Assembly: GCF_902499175.1 (NCBI RefSeq)
Contig: NZ_CABVQC010000036.1
Coordinates: 1-64,000, forward strand
From: Burkholderia aenigmatica
GTDB lineage: Bacteria; Pseudomonadota; Gammaproteobacteria; Burkholderiales; Burkholderiaceae
Direction: 5' to 3'
DNA length: 64,000 nt
The notes beneath the pieces are model-generated. The model was given only the letters and a program-made list of their open reading frames with translations. It was not told the DNA's origin and ran no database searches. This document shows positions 51,470-60,093 of this stretch, piece after piece; the first letter of the stretch is position 1, and each line of letters starts with the position of its first letter. The position numbers and the translations under genes are program-made.

Positions 51470-52651
51470 TCACGCGTCGGCGCGGGGCGCGGCCGGTTCG
51501 TCGACCTGCGGCTGCGCGAACGCCGGTGGCGGGTCGATCACGGCAGCGGGATCCACCACGGCGCCCGGTGCCGGCACGGCCAGCGGAACGGCGGAAGGCG
51601 CGAGAATGGGCGCCGCCTCCGGCATTGCGATCTGCTCGGGTGCGGCGGACGACGCACCCGCCGTCGCCGCCGGCTCGGTAGCCGCTGCCGACGAACTCAC
51701 AGCCGCGGCGGCCGCCGCGGGCCGGCGCGCCGGATCGAACACGAACGACAATCCGACACTGCCGAGGATCGCGACGGTCGCGACCACCGTCGCCATCGTC
51801 ACGGGTTCGCCGAGCAGCAGCGCACCGAGCGCAACCGCGACGATCGGGTTCACGTACATGCAGCTGCTCGCGATGATCGGGCTCGTGTGGCGGATCAGGT
51901 AGCCGTACGCGACGTACGCGGCCATCGTGCAGAACACCATCAGGTACAGGAATGCGAACACCGGCCCCACCATCAGGTGCTCGATGCGCTCGCCGACCAG
52001 CCACGCGACGAGCGTCGAGATCATGCCGCCAAGGCCGATCTGCAGCGACGTCGACAAAAACAGGTCGGACGGCAGCTTGAGCCGCGTCGCGAGATGCGCG
52101 CCGCCGGCCCAGAACAGTGCGCCGGCCAGCACGCAGATCGTGCCGAGCGCTGAATTCTGCGCGGCGGCACCGCCCGAATTCAGCACGACGATGCCGACCA
52201 TCCCGAGCGCGACGGCCGACCATTCGCCTTTCGTGACCGGCCGCCCGGCAACCGCCGCGATCACGGTCGCGAACAGCGGCACCGTGGCCACCATCACCGC
52301 GGCCGAGCCGCTGCTGACCAGACTGATCCCGAGCGCGATCGTGCCGGACGACAGCGCAACGAGCATCGTGCCGACGATCCCCGCGTTGCGGATTTCGAGC
52401 AGCGTCGGCCATTCGGGCTTGCGCCGCAGCGCGAAGATGAACAGGCCGATCCCGCCGAGCAGGTTGCGCAGCCCAGACAGCAGCAGCGGCGGGAACGACT
52501 GCAGCGCGAAATGCAGGCCGCTGTAGGTCGAACCCCAGACGAAATAGATGAAGACGAGCGCCAGCGCCACGCGGCCGCCGCGGCTTTGCGGCAGGCGGAT
52601 CCGGAACGAGAAGCGGGCGAAGAAATCGAGGAGACGGTCGAGCGGCGTCAT
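51470..52651 (-). CDS. DMT superfamily (EamA) transporter with C-terminal Ala/Pro extension
   Basis: The 393-aa protein has ten membrane segments in two EamA repeats (first VFIYFVWGSTYSGLHFAL, second around TICVLAGALFWAGGAHLAT). It resembles YedA-type exporters of amino acids or metabolites. After the last helix (near residue 310) comes an about 80-residue tail rich in Ala, Pro and Val, not part of the family and probably disordered. The ATG at 52651 is chosen because the open frame upstream to 52828 has no family match. Confidence 0.85.
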   Translation of the reverse strand: MTPLDRLLDFFARFSFRIRLPQSRGGRVALALVFIYFVWGSTYSGLHFALQSFPPLLLSGLRNLLGGIGLFIFALRRKPEWPTLLEIRNAGIVGTMLVALSSGTIALGISLVSSGSAAVMVATVPLFATVIAAVAGRPVTKGEWSAVALGMVGIVVLNSGGAAAQNSALGTICVLAGALFWAGGAHLATRLKLPSDLFLSTSLQIGLGGMISTLVAWLVGERIEHLMVGPVFAFLYLMVFCTMAAYVAYGYLIRHTSPIIASSCMYVNPIVAVALGALLLGEPVTMATVVATVAILGSVGLSFVFDPARRPAAAAAAVSSSAAATEPAATAGASSAAPEQIAMPEAAPILAPSAVPLAVPAPGAVVDPAAVIDPPPAFAQPQVDEPAAPRADA

Positions 52652-53154
52652 CGTGCGGCCTGCCCGCACGTCACGCCGCGTGCTCCGCTGAAAGACGCCG
52701 GCGATGCCGGCAAACGGCCCTGGCGGGACCGGGAAGGCAGAGCGAACGTGCGGAACGACATGACAGTGCGAACGGCGACGAAAAAGAACCGGCAAGCGGC
52801 GGCAGAGGGACAAAAAAAACGCGCGCAACCGCTTCGGCTGTGCACGTTCGGCATTATGGCATCAAGGATTCGAAAGCATCGTCGGACCTGTCTGAAAGGA
52901 TCACGAATGATGTTTCCGCGCGACATTTTCCGGCCGGCGGACCGGTGAAATCGGGGCCGGATACGCGTCGCGCATGCGTTGCCGATTCCGCTTCGCCCCG
53001 CCATCCAGGGCAGTTCGTCGCGATCGAACCAGGCATCGGCCGAACGGCCAGTCCTGCACGCCGGCCAGCGCTTCCCCCTTATCGTGACGGTCGCCCCACG
53101 CGCCTCCCGCCCTGCGCGGCCTTCCTTCGAAACCCGCACCACCCATACAAAATT
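52652..53154. promoter_or_regulatory. Region between DMT transporter and toxin-antitoxin genes
   Basis: This 503-nt gap has no convincing gene. On the minus strand it contains CATAAT (about 52853-52858) and shortly after it a stem CAGCCG/CGGTTG, then CGCGCG and eight T (about 52812-52842). The DMT leader is then about 200 nt. The rest toward 53140 is GC-rich, with an AT-rich end at the toxin operator. Confidence 0.45.
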
Positions 53155-53160
53155 TTGTAT
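53145..53160. promoter_or_regulatory. ATACAAAATTTTGTAT operator palindrome of the toxin-antitoxin pair
   Basis: This is a perfect 16-bp palindrome in an otherwise GC-rich region, directly before the toxin frame. TATAGT (53158-53163) at its right edge may be a -10 element. Antitoxin HTH proteins of this class bind such palindromes to repress their own operon. Confidence 0.65.
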
Positions 53161-53508
53161 AGTCCAACCATTCTTCCGCCGAAGCCTGTCGTTTTCGTCG
53201 GCAGCGCGCTAGCCGATCTTCGCGGCTTTCCGCTGCCCGCGCGACGCGAAGCCGGCCACCAGATCGACCAGGTGCAACGCGGGCTGGCGCCCGACGACTG
53301 GAAGCCGATGCGCACCGTCGGCGTCGGCGTGCGGGAAATTCGCCTGCGCGATGCGAGCGGTGCGTTCCGGATCATTTACGTCGCGACATTCGCCGACACC
53401 GTCTACGTGCCGCACTGCTTCCGGAAGCAATCGGCGCGCACGACCCGGGCCGATATCGAACTGGCCGCCCGGCGCTACCGCGCGCTGACGATGGAGAGGA
53501 AACGATGA
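53155..53508 (+). CDS. RelE/HigB-like toxin (phage Gp49-like family)
   Basis: The C-terminal 110 residues read KPVVFVGSALADLRGFPLPA.. WKPMRTVGVGVREIRLRD.. FRIIYVATFADTVYVPHCFRKQS (in parts). This is the RelE-fold Gp49/HigB toxin family, which cleaves mRNA on ribosomes. The start is uncertain: relatives begin just before KPVVF, but here the codon is CCG. The nearest upstream candidates in frame are a TTG at 53155 (used here, giving 117 aa) and an ATT at 53170, neither with a good ribosome site. The stop overlaps the antitoxin ATG (ATGA). Confidence 0.7.
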   Translation: MYSPTILPPKPVVFVGSALADLRGFPLPARREAGHQIDQVQRGLAPDDWKPMRTVGVGVREIRLRDASGAFRIIYVATFADTVYVPHCFRKQSARTTRADIELAARRYRALTMERKR

Positions 53509-53786
53509 CCAACGAGCGTTATTCAAGCGTCTGGGACGCAATCGAGGGCCAGCCGGCCGAAGCCGAGAACATGAAGCTGCGATCCGAACTGATGATCGCG
53601 CTCAAGCAGCGCATCGCGCAGCTCGAGCTCAGTCAGGCCCAGGCCGCGAAACAGCTGGGTGTCACGCAGCCGCGCGTCTCCGACCTGATGCGCGGCAAGA
53701 TCAACCTGTTCGGGCTCGACGCGCTCGTGAACATGGCGGCGGCTGTCGGCCTGCGCGTCGACCTCCAGGTACGCGAATCCGCGTGA
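53505..53786 (+). CDS. XRE-family antitoxin (HTH_37 type)
   Basis: The 93-aa protein has an HTH at about residues 40-80 (LSQAQAAKQLGVTQPRVSDLMRG) of the group found as antitoxins beside Gp49/HigB-like toxins. It is coupled to the toxin by an ATGA overlap, toxin first, the usual HigBA order. It should neutralise the toxin and repress the operon at the 16-bp palindrome. Confidence 0.9.
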   Translation: MTNERYSSVWDAIEGQPAEAENMKLRSELMIALKQRIAQLELSQAQAAKQLGVTQPRVSDLMRGKINLFGLDALVNMAAAVGLRVDLQVRESA

Positions 53787-53853
53787 CGCGTCACATGCGA
53801 TGCCCGATGCATCTCGGCACGCGCATGCGCCGCCACCGCGTGCCACGCACCGC

Positions 53854-54642
53854 TCACGATCCGCCGAACCAGTTGTACCCCTGGTCGACCCAGTAGCCGC
53901 CCGGAAACGTATCGGTCACAAAGATCTCCATGATGTGCTTCGGGTTCTTGTAGCCAAGCTTGGTCGGCATCCGCAGCTTCATCGGGAAGCCGAATTCCGG
54001 CGGCAACCGATGGCCGTCGTAGTCGAACGCGAGCAGCGTCTGCGGATGCAGCGCGGTTGGCATGTCGATGCTCTCGTAGTAATCGTCCGCGCACTTGAAG
54101 CCGACGTACTTCGCCCGCGTATCGGCACCGGCGCGCGCGAGAAACGCGCCGAACGGCGTGCCGCCCCAGCGGCCGATCGCGCTCCACCCTTCCACGCAGA
54201 TATGCCGCGTGATCTGTTCCGCGTGCGGCAGCGCATACAGTTCGTCGAGCGTCCACACGCGCTTGCCCGTCACGCGGCCGGACAGCACGAGCCGATACGT
54301 CGACGCGTCGACGTGCGGCACGTCGTCGATTCCGTAGTACGCGTTGAACGGGAACGGTCGCGTGATATCGGCTTCGGTGTAGGTCGGCGCGAGCCGCTCG
54401 CCGCTGAACAGCCACGCCTGCACGCGGTCGTTCATGCGCGACACCTTCTCGAGGAACGTGTTGACCGACGCGTCGTCCTTCAGCGTGCAGCCGGTCAGCA
54501 TCGTCAGGCCGCCGATCGTCAGCACGCGCCGGTTGAACAGCCGCCGCGACGGCATCTCGAGCTCGCGGCGCACGTCGAGTTCGAGCGACTTCCGGTCGAG
54601 CGTCCAGCGCGAACCGTCGCGCTTGTATTCGGATTCCGACAT
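53854..54642 (-). CDS. Molybdopterin-dependent oxidoreductase, MsrP/YedY1-like
   Basis: The 262-aa sulfite-oxidase-fold protein has its molybdenum-ligand Cys in RHICVEGWSAIGRWGG. The export signal is a twin-arginine type (SRRLFNRRVLTIGGLTML), followed by TGC, which could be lipidated. Length and order (RPFPFNAYYGIDDVPHVD, MELRM-like KLRMPTKLGYKNPK, GYNWFGG end) fit YedY-type proteins, which reduce protein methionine sulfoxide in the periplasm. It is the third gene behind a Met-rich protein and a cytochrome b561. The start at 54642 follows AGGAAATC. Confidence 0.82.
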   Translation of the reverse strand: MSESEYKRDGSRWTLDRKSLELDVRRELEMPSRRLFNRRVLTIGGLTMLTGCTLKDDASVNTFLEKVSRMNDRVQAWLFSGERLAPTYTEADITRPFPFNAYYGIDDVPHVDASTYRLVLSGRVTGKRVWTLDELYALPHAEQITRHICVEGWSAIGRWGGTPFGAFLARAGADTRAKYVGFKCADDYYESIDMPTALHPQTLLAFDYDGHRLPPEFGFPMKLRMPTKLGYKNPKHIMEIFVTDTFPGGYWVDQGYNWFGGS

Positions 54643-54671
54643 GATGATTTCCTTCACCCGAAGTTGACGGG

Positions 54672-55304
54672 TCAGCGCCCGCGCAGCATCGCGAGCAGCG
54701 AGCGCGGCACCAGCAGTGCCATCGCGACGTGAACGACAAAGAATGCGACGAGCAGCGACATCGCCCAGAAGTGCACGACACGCGCGTTGTCGTAGCCGCC
54801 GAACAATTCGCGCAGCAGCGGAAATTGCACGGATTTCCAGATCGTGAGTCCGGACAGCACCAGCACGACGAGATCGACGATCGCGGTCAGGTAGGCGGCA
54901 CGCTGCACCGCGTTGTAGACGCTCAGGTCGTCGTGCGACAGCCGCCCGCCCAGCGCGGCACGGATGTCGCGCCAGATCGACGCCGGCGTGACGGGCAGCA
55001 TCTTGCGCGCGAGGCGCCCCGTCGCGATCGACATCGTCAGGTAGAACAGCCCATTGAAGACGAGCAGCCACATCGCCGCGAAATGCCATTGCAGCGCACC
55101 GCCGAGCCAGCCGCCCAGCGTGATGCCATGCGGAAACGTGAACGGCGGATAGATCGGCGACGCGTCGTAGATGCGCCAGCCGGACAGCACCATCAGGATC
55201 GCCGCGAGCGCGTTGAGCCAGTGGCTCGCGCGCACCCACAGCGGATGGATCGGGCGCGCGGGCGGCGTGGCGGCCGCGCGGCCGGTCGCAGGAACGGTTT
55301 GCAT
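54672..55304 (-). CDS. Cytochrome b561-type membrane subunit (YedZ1-like)
   Basis: The 210-aa protein has four main membrane helices with the haem-ligand histidines expected in b561-type cytochromes (WVRASHWLNALAAILMV, WHFAAMWLLVFNGLFY, ARVVHFWAMSLLVAFFVVHVAMAL). It probably passes electrons from the quinone pool to the neighbouring molybdoprotein. It starts 91 nt after the Met-rich gene and ends 29 nt before the oxidoreductase. The ATG at 55304 is chosen over one at 55337. Confidence 0.85.
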   Translation of the reverse strand: MQTVPATGRAAATPPARPIHPLWVRASHWLNALAAILMVLSGWRIYDASPIYPPFTFPHGITLGGWLGGALQWHFAAMWLLVFNGLFYLTMSIATGRLARKMLPVTPASIWRDIRAALGGRLSHDDLSVYNAVQRAAYLTAIVDLVVLVLSGLTIWKSVQFPLLRELFGGYDNARVVHFWAMSLLVAFFVVHVAMALLVPRSLLAMLRGR

Positions 55305-55395
55305 GATGAAGTCTCCCGGAATGGGTCGACGAAACACGATGCGGGCGGGCGGCCGCCGTGCGACGCACGCGCCGGCCGCGCCGCGTCCGCCTCCG

Positions 55396-55671
55396 TCAGT
55401 TCGACGGCGCCATCTTGTCGCCGGACGGCTTGCCCATCTCGTCGTGCGACATCGCGCCCTTCTTCATCGCGTCTTTCTTCATCGCATGCTTCTTCATGCC
55501 GTCCTTCTTCATCGCGTCGTGGCCCATTGCATCCTTGGCCATCGCGTCGTGGCCCATCGCGTCCTTCGACATCGACGAGCCCGGCTGCGACATCGCGTCG
55601 TTCTGCGCATACGCGCCCGTGGCGATCGTGGCGAAAGCGGCAACGCAAGCGGCAATCAGACCTTTTTTCAT
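55396..55671 (-). CDS. MXKDX-repeat methionine-rich periplasmic protein (MrpX-like)
   Basis: The 91-aa protein has a signal peptide (MKKGLIAACVAAFATIATGAYA in parts, cleavage about residue 22). The mature part is a string of five-residue repeats such as DAMGH, DAMAK, DAMKK, DGMKK. Twelve of about 69 mature residues are Met. The MXKDX family is otherwise of unknown function. Met-rich proteins beside YedY/YedZ act as sacrificial oxidant traps in Azospira. I chose the ATG at 55671 because GGAGATGTC precedes it, rather than the frame start at 55689. Confidence 0.85.
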   Translation of the reverse strand: MKKGLIAACVAAFATIATGAYAQNDAMSQPGSSMSKDAMGHDAMAKDAMGHDAMKKDGMKKHAMKKDAMKKGAMSHDEMGKPSGDKMAPSN

Positions 55672-55946
55672 GACATCTCTCCAAAACATGGGTTTAAGGA
55701 GCCGAATAGACGGACGACGTCGCGGGAAATGACAGCCGCTGCGAAATTTTTTTTAAGGTTGCGCGAAAGCGCGTCATGCTGCACCGCTTCGCCGTTGCCG
55801 GCCAGGCCGGGAGGCCATGCGGCGGCGACGCGCGCTGCCATTTCGACGGGCCATCGTACCGCCCGCCATGCTGCGGCCGCACCGGGGCAGCCGATCCTCT
55901 CCCGGTTGAAACCGCCGCCAAGCCAGTGTATCGTGTGCCCTGCTAA

Positions 55947-56045
55947 CGCGGGGGTCCTGCAATGCGTTCGGTCAAACAACCGGCATTGCGGGTGAGAAAT
56001 ACCCTTTGAACCTGATCTGGATAATGCCAGCGCAGGGAAGCGTAC
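55947..56045 (+). promoter_or_regulatory. TPP riboswitch (THI element) upstream of thiC
   Basis: The conserved thiamine-pyrophosphate aptamer strings are all present: GGGTGAGAAATACCC, then TTTGAACCTGATCTGG, then ATAATGCCAGCGCAGGGAAG. The closing stem pairs ACGC at the start with GCGT at the end. It lies about 135 nt before the thiC start and lowers thiC expression when TPP is plentiful. Confidence 0.95.
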
Positions 56046-56180
56046 GGATTTCGCCGCCATCCTTCTGACGAAATCCGCCGCCTCACCAAGCCTCGTCTCC
56101 TGCTTAGCTCGAGCCCCACATACGTCAAGGGCTCCGGGCAAGCGCCGAAGCGCCTGTCCGGCGCTCACACAGGAGATTGC

Positions 56181-58112
56181 ATGAACGCCAATCCGAAGTT
56201 TCTGTCCGCCGACGCTCATGTCGATGCCGCGGCCGTCGCCCCGCTGCCGAATTCCCGCAAGGTTTATGTCACCGGCTCGCAGCCCGACATCCGCGTGCCG
56301 ATGCGTGAAATCACGCAGGCCGACACGCCGACCGGCTTCGGCGGCGAAAAGAATCCGCCGATCTACGTGTACGACACGTCGGGCCCCTACACCGATCCGG
56401 ACGCGAAGATCGACATCCGCGCAGGCCTGGCCGCACTGCGTCAGGGCTGGATCGAGGCACGCGGCGACACCGAAGTGCTCGGCGGCCTGTCGAGCCAGTA
56501 CGGCCTCGAGCGCGCGGCCGATCCGGCCACCGCCGACCTGCGGTTCCCGGGCCTGCACCGCAACCCGCGCCGCGCCCAGGCCGGCAAGAACGTCACGCAG
56601 ATGCACTATGCGCGCCAGGGCATCATCACGCCGGAAATGGAATACATCGCGATCCGCGAGAACCAGCGCCGCGCCGAGTACCTCGAGAGCCTGAAGGCAA
56701 GCGGCCCGAACGGCGCGAAGCTCGCCGCGATGATGGGTCGCCAGCACCCGGGCCAGGCGTTCGGCGCAGCGGCCTTCGGCGCGAACGCACCGGCCGAGAT
56801 CACGCCGGAATTCGTGCGCTCGGAAGTGGCGTGCGGCCGCGCGATCATCCCCGCGAACATCAACCACCCGGAATCCGAGCCGATGATCATCGGCCGCAAC
56901 TTCCTCGTGAAGATCAACGCGAACATCGGCAACTCGGCCGTCACGTCGTCGATCGGCGAGGAAGTCGACAAGATGACGTGGGCGATCCGCTGGGGCGGCG
57001 ACACGGTGATGGACCTGTCGACCGGCAAGCACATCCATGAAACGCGCGAGTGGATCATCCGCAACAGCCCGGTGCCGATCGGCACGGTGCCGATCTACCA
57101 GGCGCTCGAAAAGGTCAACGGCAAAGCTGAAGATCTGACCTGGGAAATCTTCCGCGACACGCTGATCGAACAGGCCGAGCAAGGCGTCGACTACTTCACG
57201 ATCCATGCGGGCGTGCGCCTGCAGTACGTACCGCTCACCGCGAACCGGATGACCGGCATCGTGTCGCGCGGCGGCTCGATCATGGCGAAGTGGTGCCTCG
57301 CGCATCACAAGGAAAGCTTCCTGTACGAACACTTCGAAGAGATCTGCGAGATCATGAAGGCGTACGACGTGAGCTTCTCGCTCGGCGACGGCCTGCGTCC
57401 CGGCTCGATCTACGACGCGAACGACGAAGCGCAGCTCGGCGAGCTGAAGACGCTCGGCGAACTCACGCAGATCGCATGGAAGCACGACGTGCAGGTGATG
57501 ATCGAAGGCCCCGGCCACGTGCCGATGCAGCTGATCAAGGAGAACATGGATCTCCAGCTCGACTGGTGCAAGGAAGCGCCGTTCTACACGCTCGGGCCGC
57601 TGACCACCGACATCGCGCCGGGCTACGACCACATCACGTCCGGCATCGGCGCCGCGATGATCGGCTGGTTCGGCACTGCGATGCTGTGCTACGTGACGCC
57701 GAAGGAACACCTCGGCCTGCCGAACAAGGACGACGTGAAGGAAGGCATCATCACGTACAAGCTCGCCGCGCACGCCGCCGATCTCGCGAAGGGCCACCCG
57801 GGCGCGCAGGTGCGTGACAACGCGCTGTCGAAGGCGCGCTTCGAGTTCCGCTGGGAAGACCAGTTCAACATCGGCCTCGATCCGGACAAGGCGCGCGAAT
57901 TCCACGACGAAACGCTGCCGAAGGATTCGGCGAAGGTTGCACACTTCTGCTCGATGTGCGGCCCGCACTTCTGCTCGATGAAGATCACGCAGGACGTGCG
58001 CGAGTTCGCGGCGCAGCAGGGCGTGTCGGAAACCGAAGCGCTGAAGAAAGGGATGGAAGTGAAGGCAGTCGAGTTCGTGAAGACCGGCGCCGAAATCTAT
58101 CACCGTCAGTAA
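56181..58112 (+). CDS. thiC: Phosphomethylpyrimidine synthase ThiC
   Basis: The 643-aa radical-SAM-type enzyme converts aminoimidazole ribotide to hydroxymethylpyrimidine phosphate in thiamine synthesis. The C-terminal 4Fe-4S motif CSMCGPHFCSMKI (CX2CX4C) is intact, and long blocks such as NIGNSAVTSSIGEEVDKMTW (in part) are characteristic. The ATG at 56181 follows AGGAGATTGC. A TPP riboswitch precedes it and a strong terminator follows, so it is monocistronic. Confidence 0.98.
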   Translation: MNANPKFLSADAHVDAAAVAPLPNSRKVYVTGSQPDIRVPMREITQADTPTGFGGEKNPPIYVYDTSGPYTDPDAKIDIRAGLAALRQGWIEARGDTEVLGGLSSQYGLERAADPATADLRFPGLHRNPRRAQAGKNVTQMHYARQGIITPEMEYIAIRENQRRAEYLESLKASGPNGAKLAAMMGRQHPGQAFGAAAFGANAPAEITPEFVRSEVACGRAIIPANINHPESEPMIIGRNFLVKINANIGNSAVTSSIGEEVDKMTWAIRWGGDTVMDLSTGKHIHETREWIIRNSPVPIGTVPIYQALEKVNGKAEDLTWEIFRDTLIEQAEQGVDYFTIHAGVRLQYVPLTANRMTGIVSRGGSIMAKWCLAHHKESFLYEHFEEICEIMKAYDVSFSLGDGLRPGSIYDANDEAQLGELKTLGELTQIAWKHDVQVMIEGPGHVPMQLIKENMDLQLDWCKEAPFYTLGPLTTDIAPGYDHITSGIGAAMIGWFGTAMLCYVTPKEHLGLPNKDDVKEGIITYKLAAHAADLAKGHPGAQVRDNALSKARFEFRWEDQFNIGLDPDKAREFHDETLPKDSAKVAHFCSMCGPHFCSMKITQDVREFAAQQGVSETEALKKGMEVKAVEFVKTGAEIYHRQ

Positions 58113-58170
58113 GTGCACGCGGTGATCCGGCGATCCTCGCCGGATCATCTCGCGATTCGCGATGTACGAA

Positions 58171-58194
58171 GCCCGCTTTCGAGCGGGCTTTTTT
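58171..58194 (+). terminator. Intrinsic terminator of thiC
   Basis: GCCCGCT and AGCGGGC pair around a short loop and are followed by a run of T. A further hairpin (GATCCGGCGA/TCGCCGGATC, 58124-58146) lies between it and the thiC stop codon. Confidence 0.9.
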
Positions 58195-58370
58195 GCGCAT
58201 GTCGCATGCCGGCCTGCGCACCGGGAAACCACCGGAAACAATTCATTACGAAACCGCGCGAGCCTTAACAAGTCCTTACAGCAGCGTCGGGGGGCGGCGC
58301 GTAGATTGGGTTCATGCGCGGCCGCCGGCCGGTCGCGTGTCCTCCGTTCACAACCGCAAGGACAACGATC

Positions 58371-58583
58371 ATGAATTCGATACGGCGTATTGGGGTATGC
58401 GCGCTGCTCGTCGCGACCGTGGCCAGCCTGTCGGCCTGTGACTCGATGACGAGACGCCAGCGCGACACGGCAATCGGTGCAGGTGTCGGCGGCGTCGCCG
58501 GCGCGGCGATCGGCGGCAGCGCGCTGTCGACGCTGGGCGGCGCGGCGGCCGGCGGCATCATCGGCAACCAGGTCGGCAAGTAA
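58371..58583 (+). CDS. OmpA/OsmB-like glycine-zipper lipoprotein
   Basis: The 70-aa protein has a lipoprotein signal (VASLSAC, lipidated Cys near residue 23). A glycine-zipper stretch follows (AIGAGVGGVAGAAIGGSALS.. AAAGGIIGNQVGK), which is typical of OsmB-type osmotically induced outer-membrane lipoproteins. The ATG at 58371 starts the signal peptide. It is a single gene. Confidence 0.87.
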   Translation: MNSIRRIGVCALLVATVASLSACDSMTRRQRDTAIGAGVGGVAGAAIGGSALSTLGGAAAGGIIGNQVGK

Positions 58584-58774
58584 GCGGCGACGCGCGCCGC
58601 GACAGTCAACCAGACGGCGTTTTCGCGGTGCGGAAGCGCCGCTTTCGCATGCGGCGCCGCAACGTGACCGGCAGCCTGCACGGAAATGATCCGTTACCGT
58701 TTTGCACACCGTGTCATCGGCGCGCGGCCTAAGCTTAAGCATCTGCCGATTGCCGGCTCCGCCGGAGAGACATC

Positions 58775-59023
58775 ATGAACAGGACCCTCGTCGCAGCGGC
58801 GCTCGCCTGCGTGACGCTCGCCGGCTGCTACTACCCGTACGGCTATTATCCTGGCGGCTATTACACGGCTGCACCGGTGCAGCCGGCCCCCGTCTACGTC
58901 GATCCGGGCCCCGCCTATTACTATCCGGCACCGGCCTATGCACCTGCGTGGGGCGGCTATTGGGGCCCGGCGCTGTCGCTCAATTTCGGCTTCGGCGGAC
59001 GCGGCGGCTGGCGCCATCATTGA
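58775..59023 (+). CDS. Small Tyr/Pro-rich lipoprotein
   Basis: The 82-aa protein has a lipoprotein signal (VTLAGC, Cys at residue 18). A mature part dominated by Tyr, Pro and Gly (YYPYGYYPGGYYTAAPVQ) ends in a Gly/Phe-rich segment (LSLNFGFGGRGGWRHH). Proteins like this are common in Burkholderia and of unknown function. It starts after GGAGAGACATC, a good ribosome site. It is separate from the glycine-zipper gene (191 nt). Confidence 0.82.
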   Translation: MNRTLVAAALACVTLAGCYYPYGYYPGGYYTAAPVQPAPVYVDPGPAYYYPAPAYAPAWGGYWGPALSLNFGFGGRGGWRHH

Positions 59024-59166
59024 TCGGGCGCGACCGCCGGCTGGCGGCCGCCCCGCGCCGGCAACCGGCCACACTCCCGTTTCTTGCCATTTCATCGAAT
59101 CGTGAAACGACGGGGTGGTAACGGGGTGTAAGATTCTCCGCATCCGTTCCCCGCCCTTCACGATCG

Positions 59167-60093
59167 ATGTCCCCCAAGAACGCCCTTCTGCTGACCGTGC
59201 TCGCTGCCCTGTGGGGTGCGTCGTTCCTGTTTATCCGGATCGGCGTCGTCGATCTGGGCGTCGCGCCGTTGATGGCGTTGCGCGTGGGTATCGGCGCGCT
59301 GTTTCTCGCGGGCTTCGCGCTGACGCGCTTCAAGCCCGCCGATCTCGGCGCCCGGCTGCGCCGTCACGCATGGCCGTTGTTCGTCGTCGGTGCGCTGAAC
59401 TCGGGCATCCCGTTCTGCCTGTTCGCGTTCGCCGAATTGACGCTGTCGGCCGGCGTGACGTCGGTGATCAACGCGACGACGCCGCTGTGGGGCGCGCTCG
59501 TGGCCTATCTGTGGTTGAAGGACAAGCTGTCGCTGCCGCGCGTGCTTGGCCTCGTGATCGGTTTCGCCGGCGTGCTCACGCTCGTGTGGAACCAGATCGC
59601 GAGTGCGCACGGCGAAACGGGCGCGACCGCGACCGCGCTCGCCGCCGCCGCGGCGCTCGGTGCGACGCTGCTGTACGGCATCGCAGCCAATTACGCGAAG
59701 CGCAAGTTGACCGGCGTCGATCCGCTCGTCAACGCGACCGGCAGCATGATCGGCTCAACCATCCTGCTGCTGCCGTTCGCGATCGCCACCTGGCCGGCCG
59801 CACCGGTCGGCGCACACGCATGGGGCTCGGTGCTCGCCCTCGGCGTGGCCTGCACGGGCATCGCGTATTTCATCTACTTCTACCTGATCGCGCATGTCGG
59901 CCCCGCCCGCGCGATTACCGTGACGTTCGTGATCCCCGTGTTCGGCCTGTTGTGGGGTGCGCTGTTCCTCGGCGAACACGTGACGGCCGTGATGATCGAA
60001 GGCTGCGCAATCGTGCTCGTCGGCACCGCGCTCGCGACCGGCGCGATCAAGCGGATTCCCGGGATCCGGCCGCGCAGCGGCGAAGCGACCTGA
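59167..60093 (+). CDS. DMT superfamily (EamA) transporter
   Basis: The 308-aa protein has ten membrane segments and two EamA repeats (VLAALWGASFLFIRIGV first, LALGVACTGIAYFIYFYLIAHVG second, in parts). It is probably an exporter of metabolites or amino acids (RhtA/YdcZ relatives). The ATG at 59167 follows an AT-rich promoter-like stretch. It is a single gene. Confidence 0.88.
   Translation: MSPKNALLLTVLAALWGASFLFIRIGVVDLGVAPLMALRVGIGALFLAGFALTRFKPADLGARLRRHAWPLFVVGALNSGIPFCLFAFAELTLSAGVTSVINATTPLWGALVAYLWLKDKLSLPRVLGLVIGFAGVLTLVWNQIASAHGETGATATALAAAAALGATLLYGIAANYAKRKLTGVDPLVNATGSMIGSTILLLPFAIATWPAAPVGAHAWGSVLALGVACTGIAYFIYFYLIAHVGPARAITVTFVIPVFGLLWGALFLGEHVTAVMIEGCAIVLVGTALATGAIKRIPGIRPRSGEAT

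Noticed and set aside
55668..58742. A 1024-codon minus-strand frame opposite thiC
   Set aside because: It is antisense to the certain thiC gene and the TPP riboswitch; long antisense frames are normal in DNA with high G+C at third positions.
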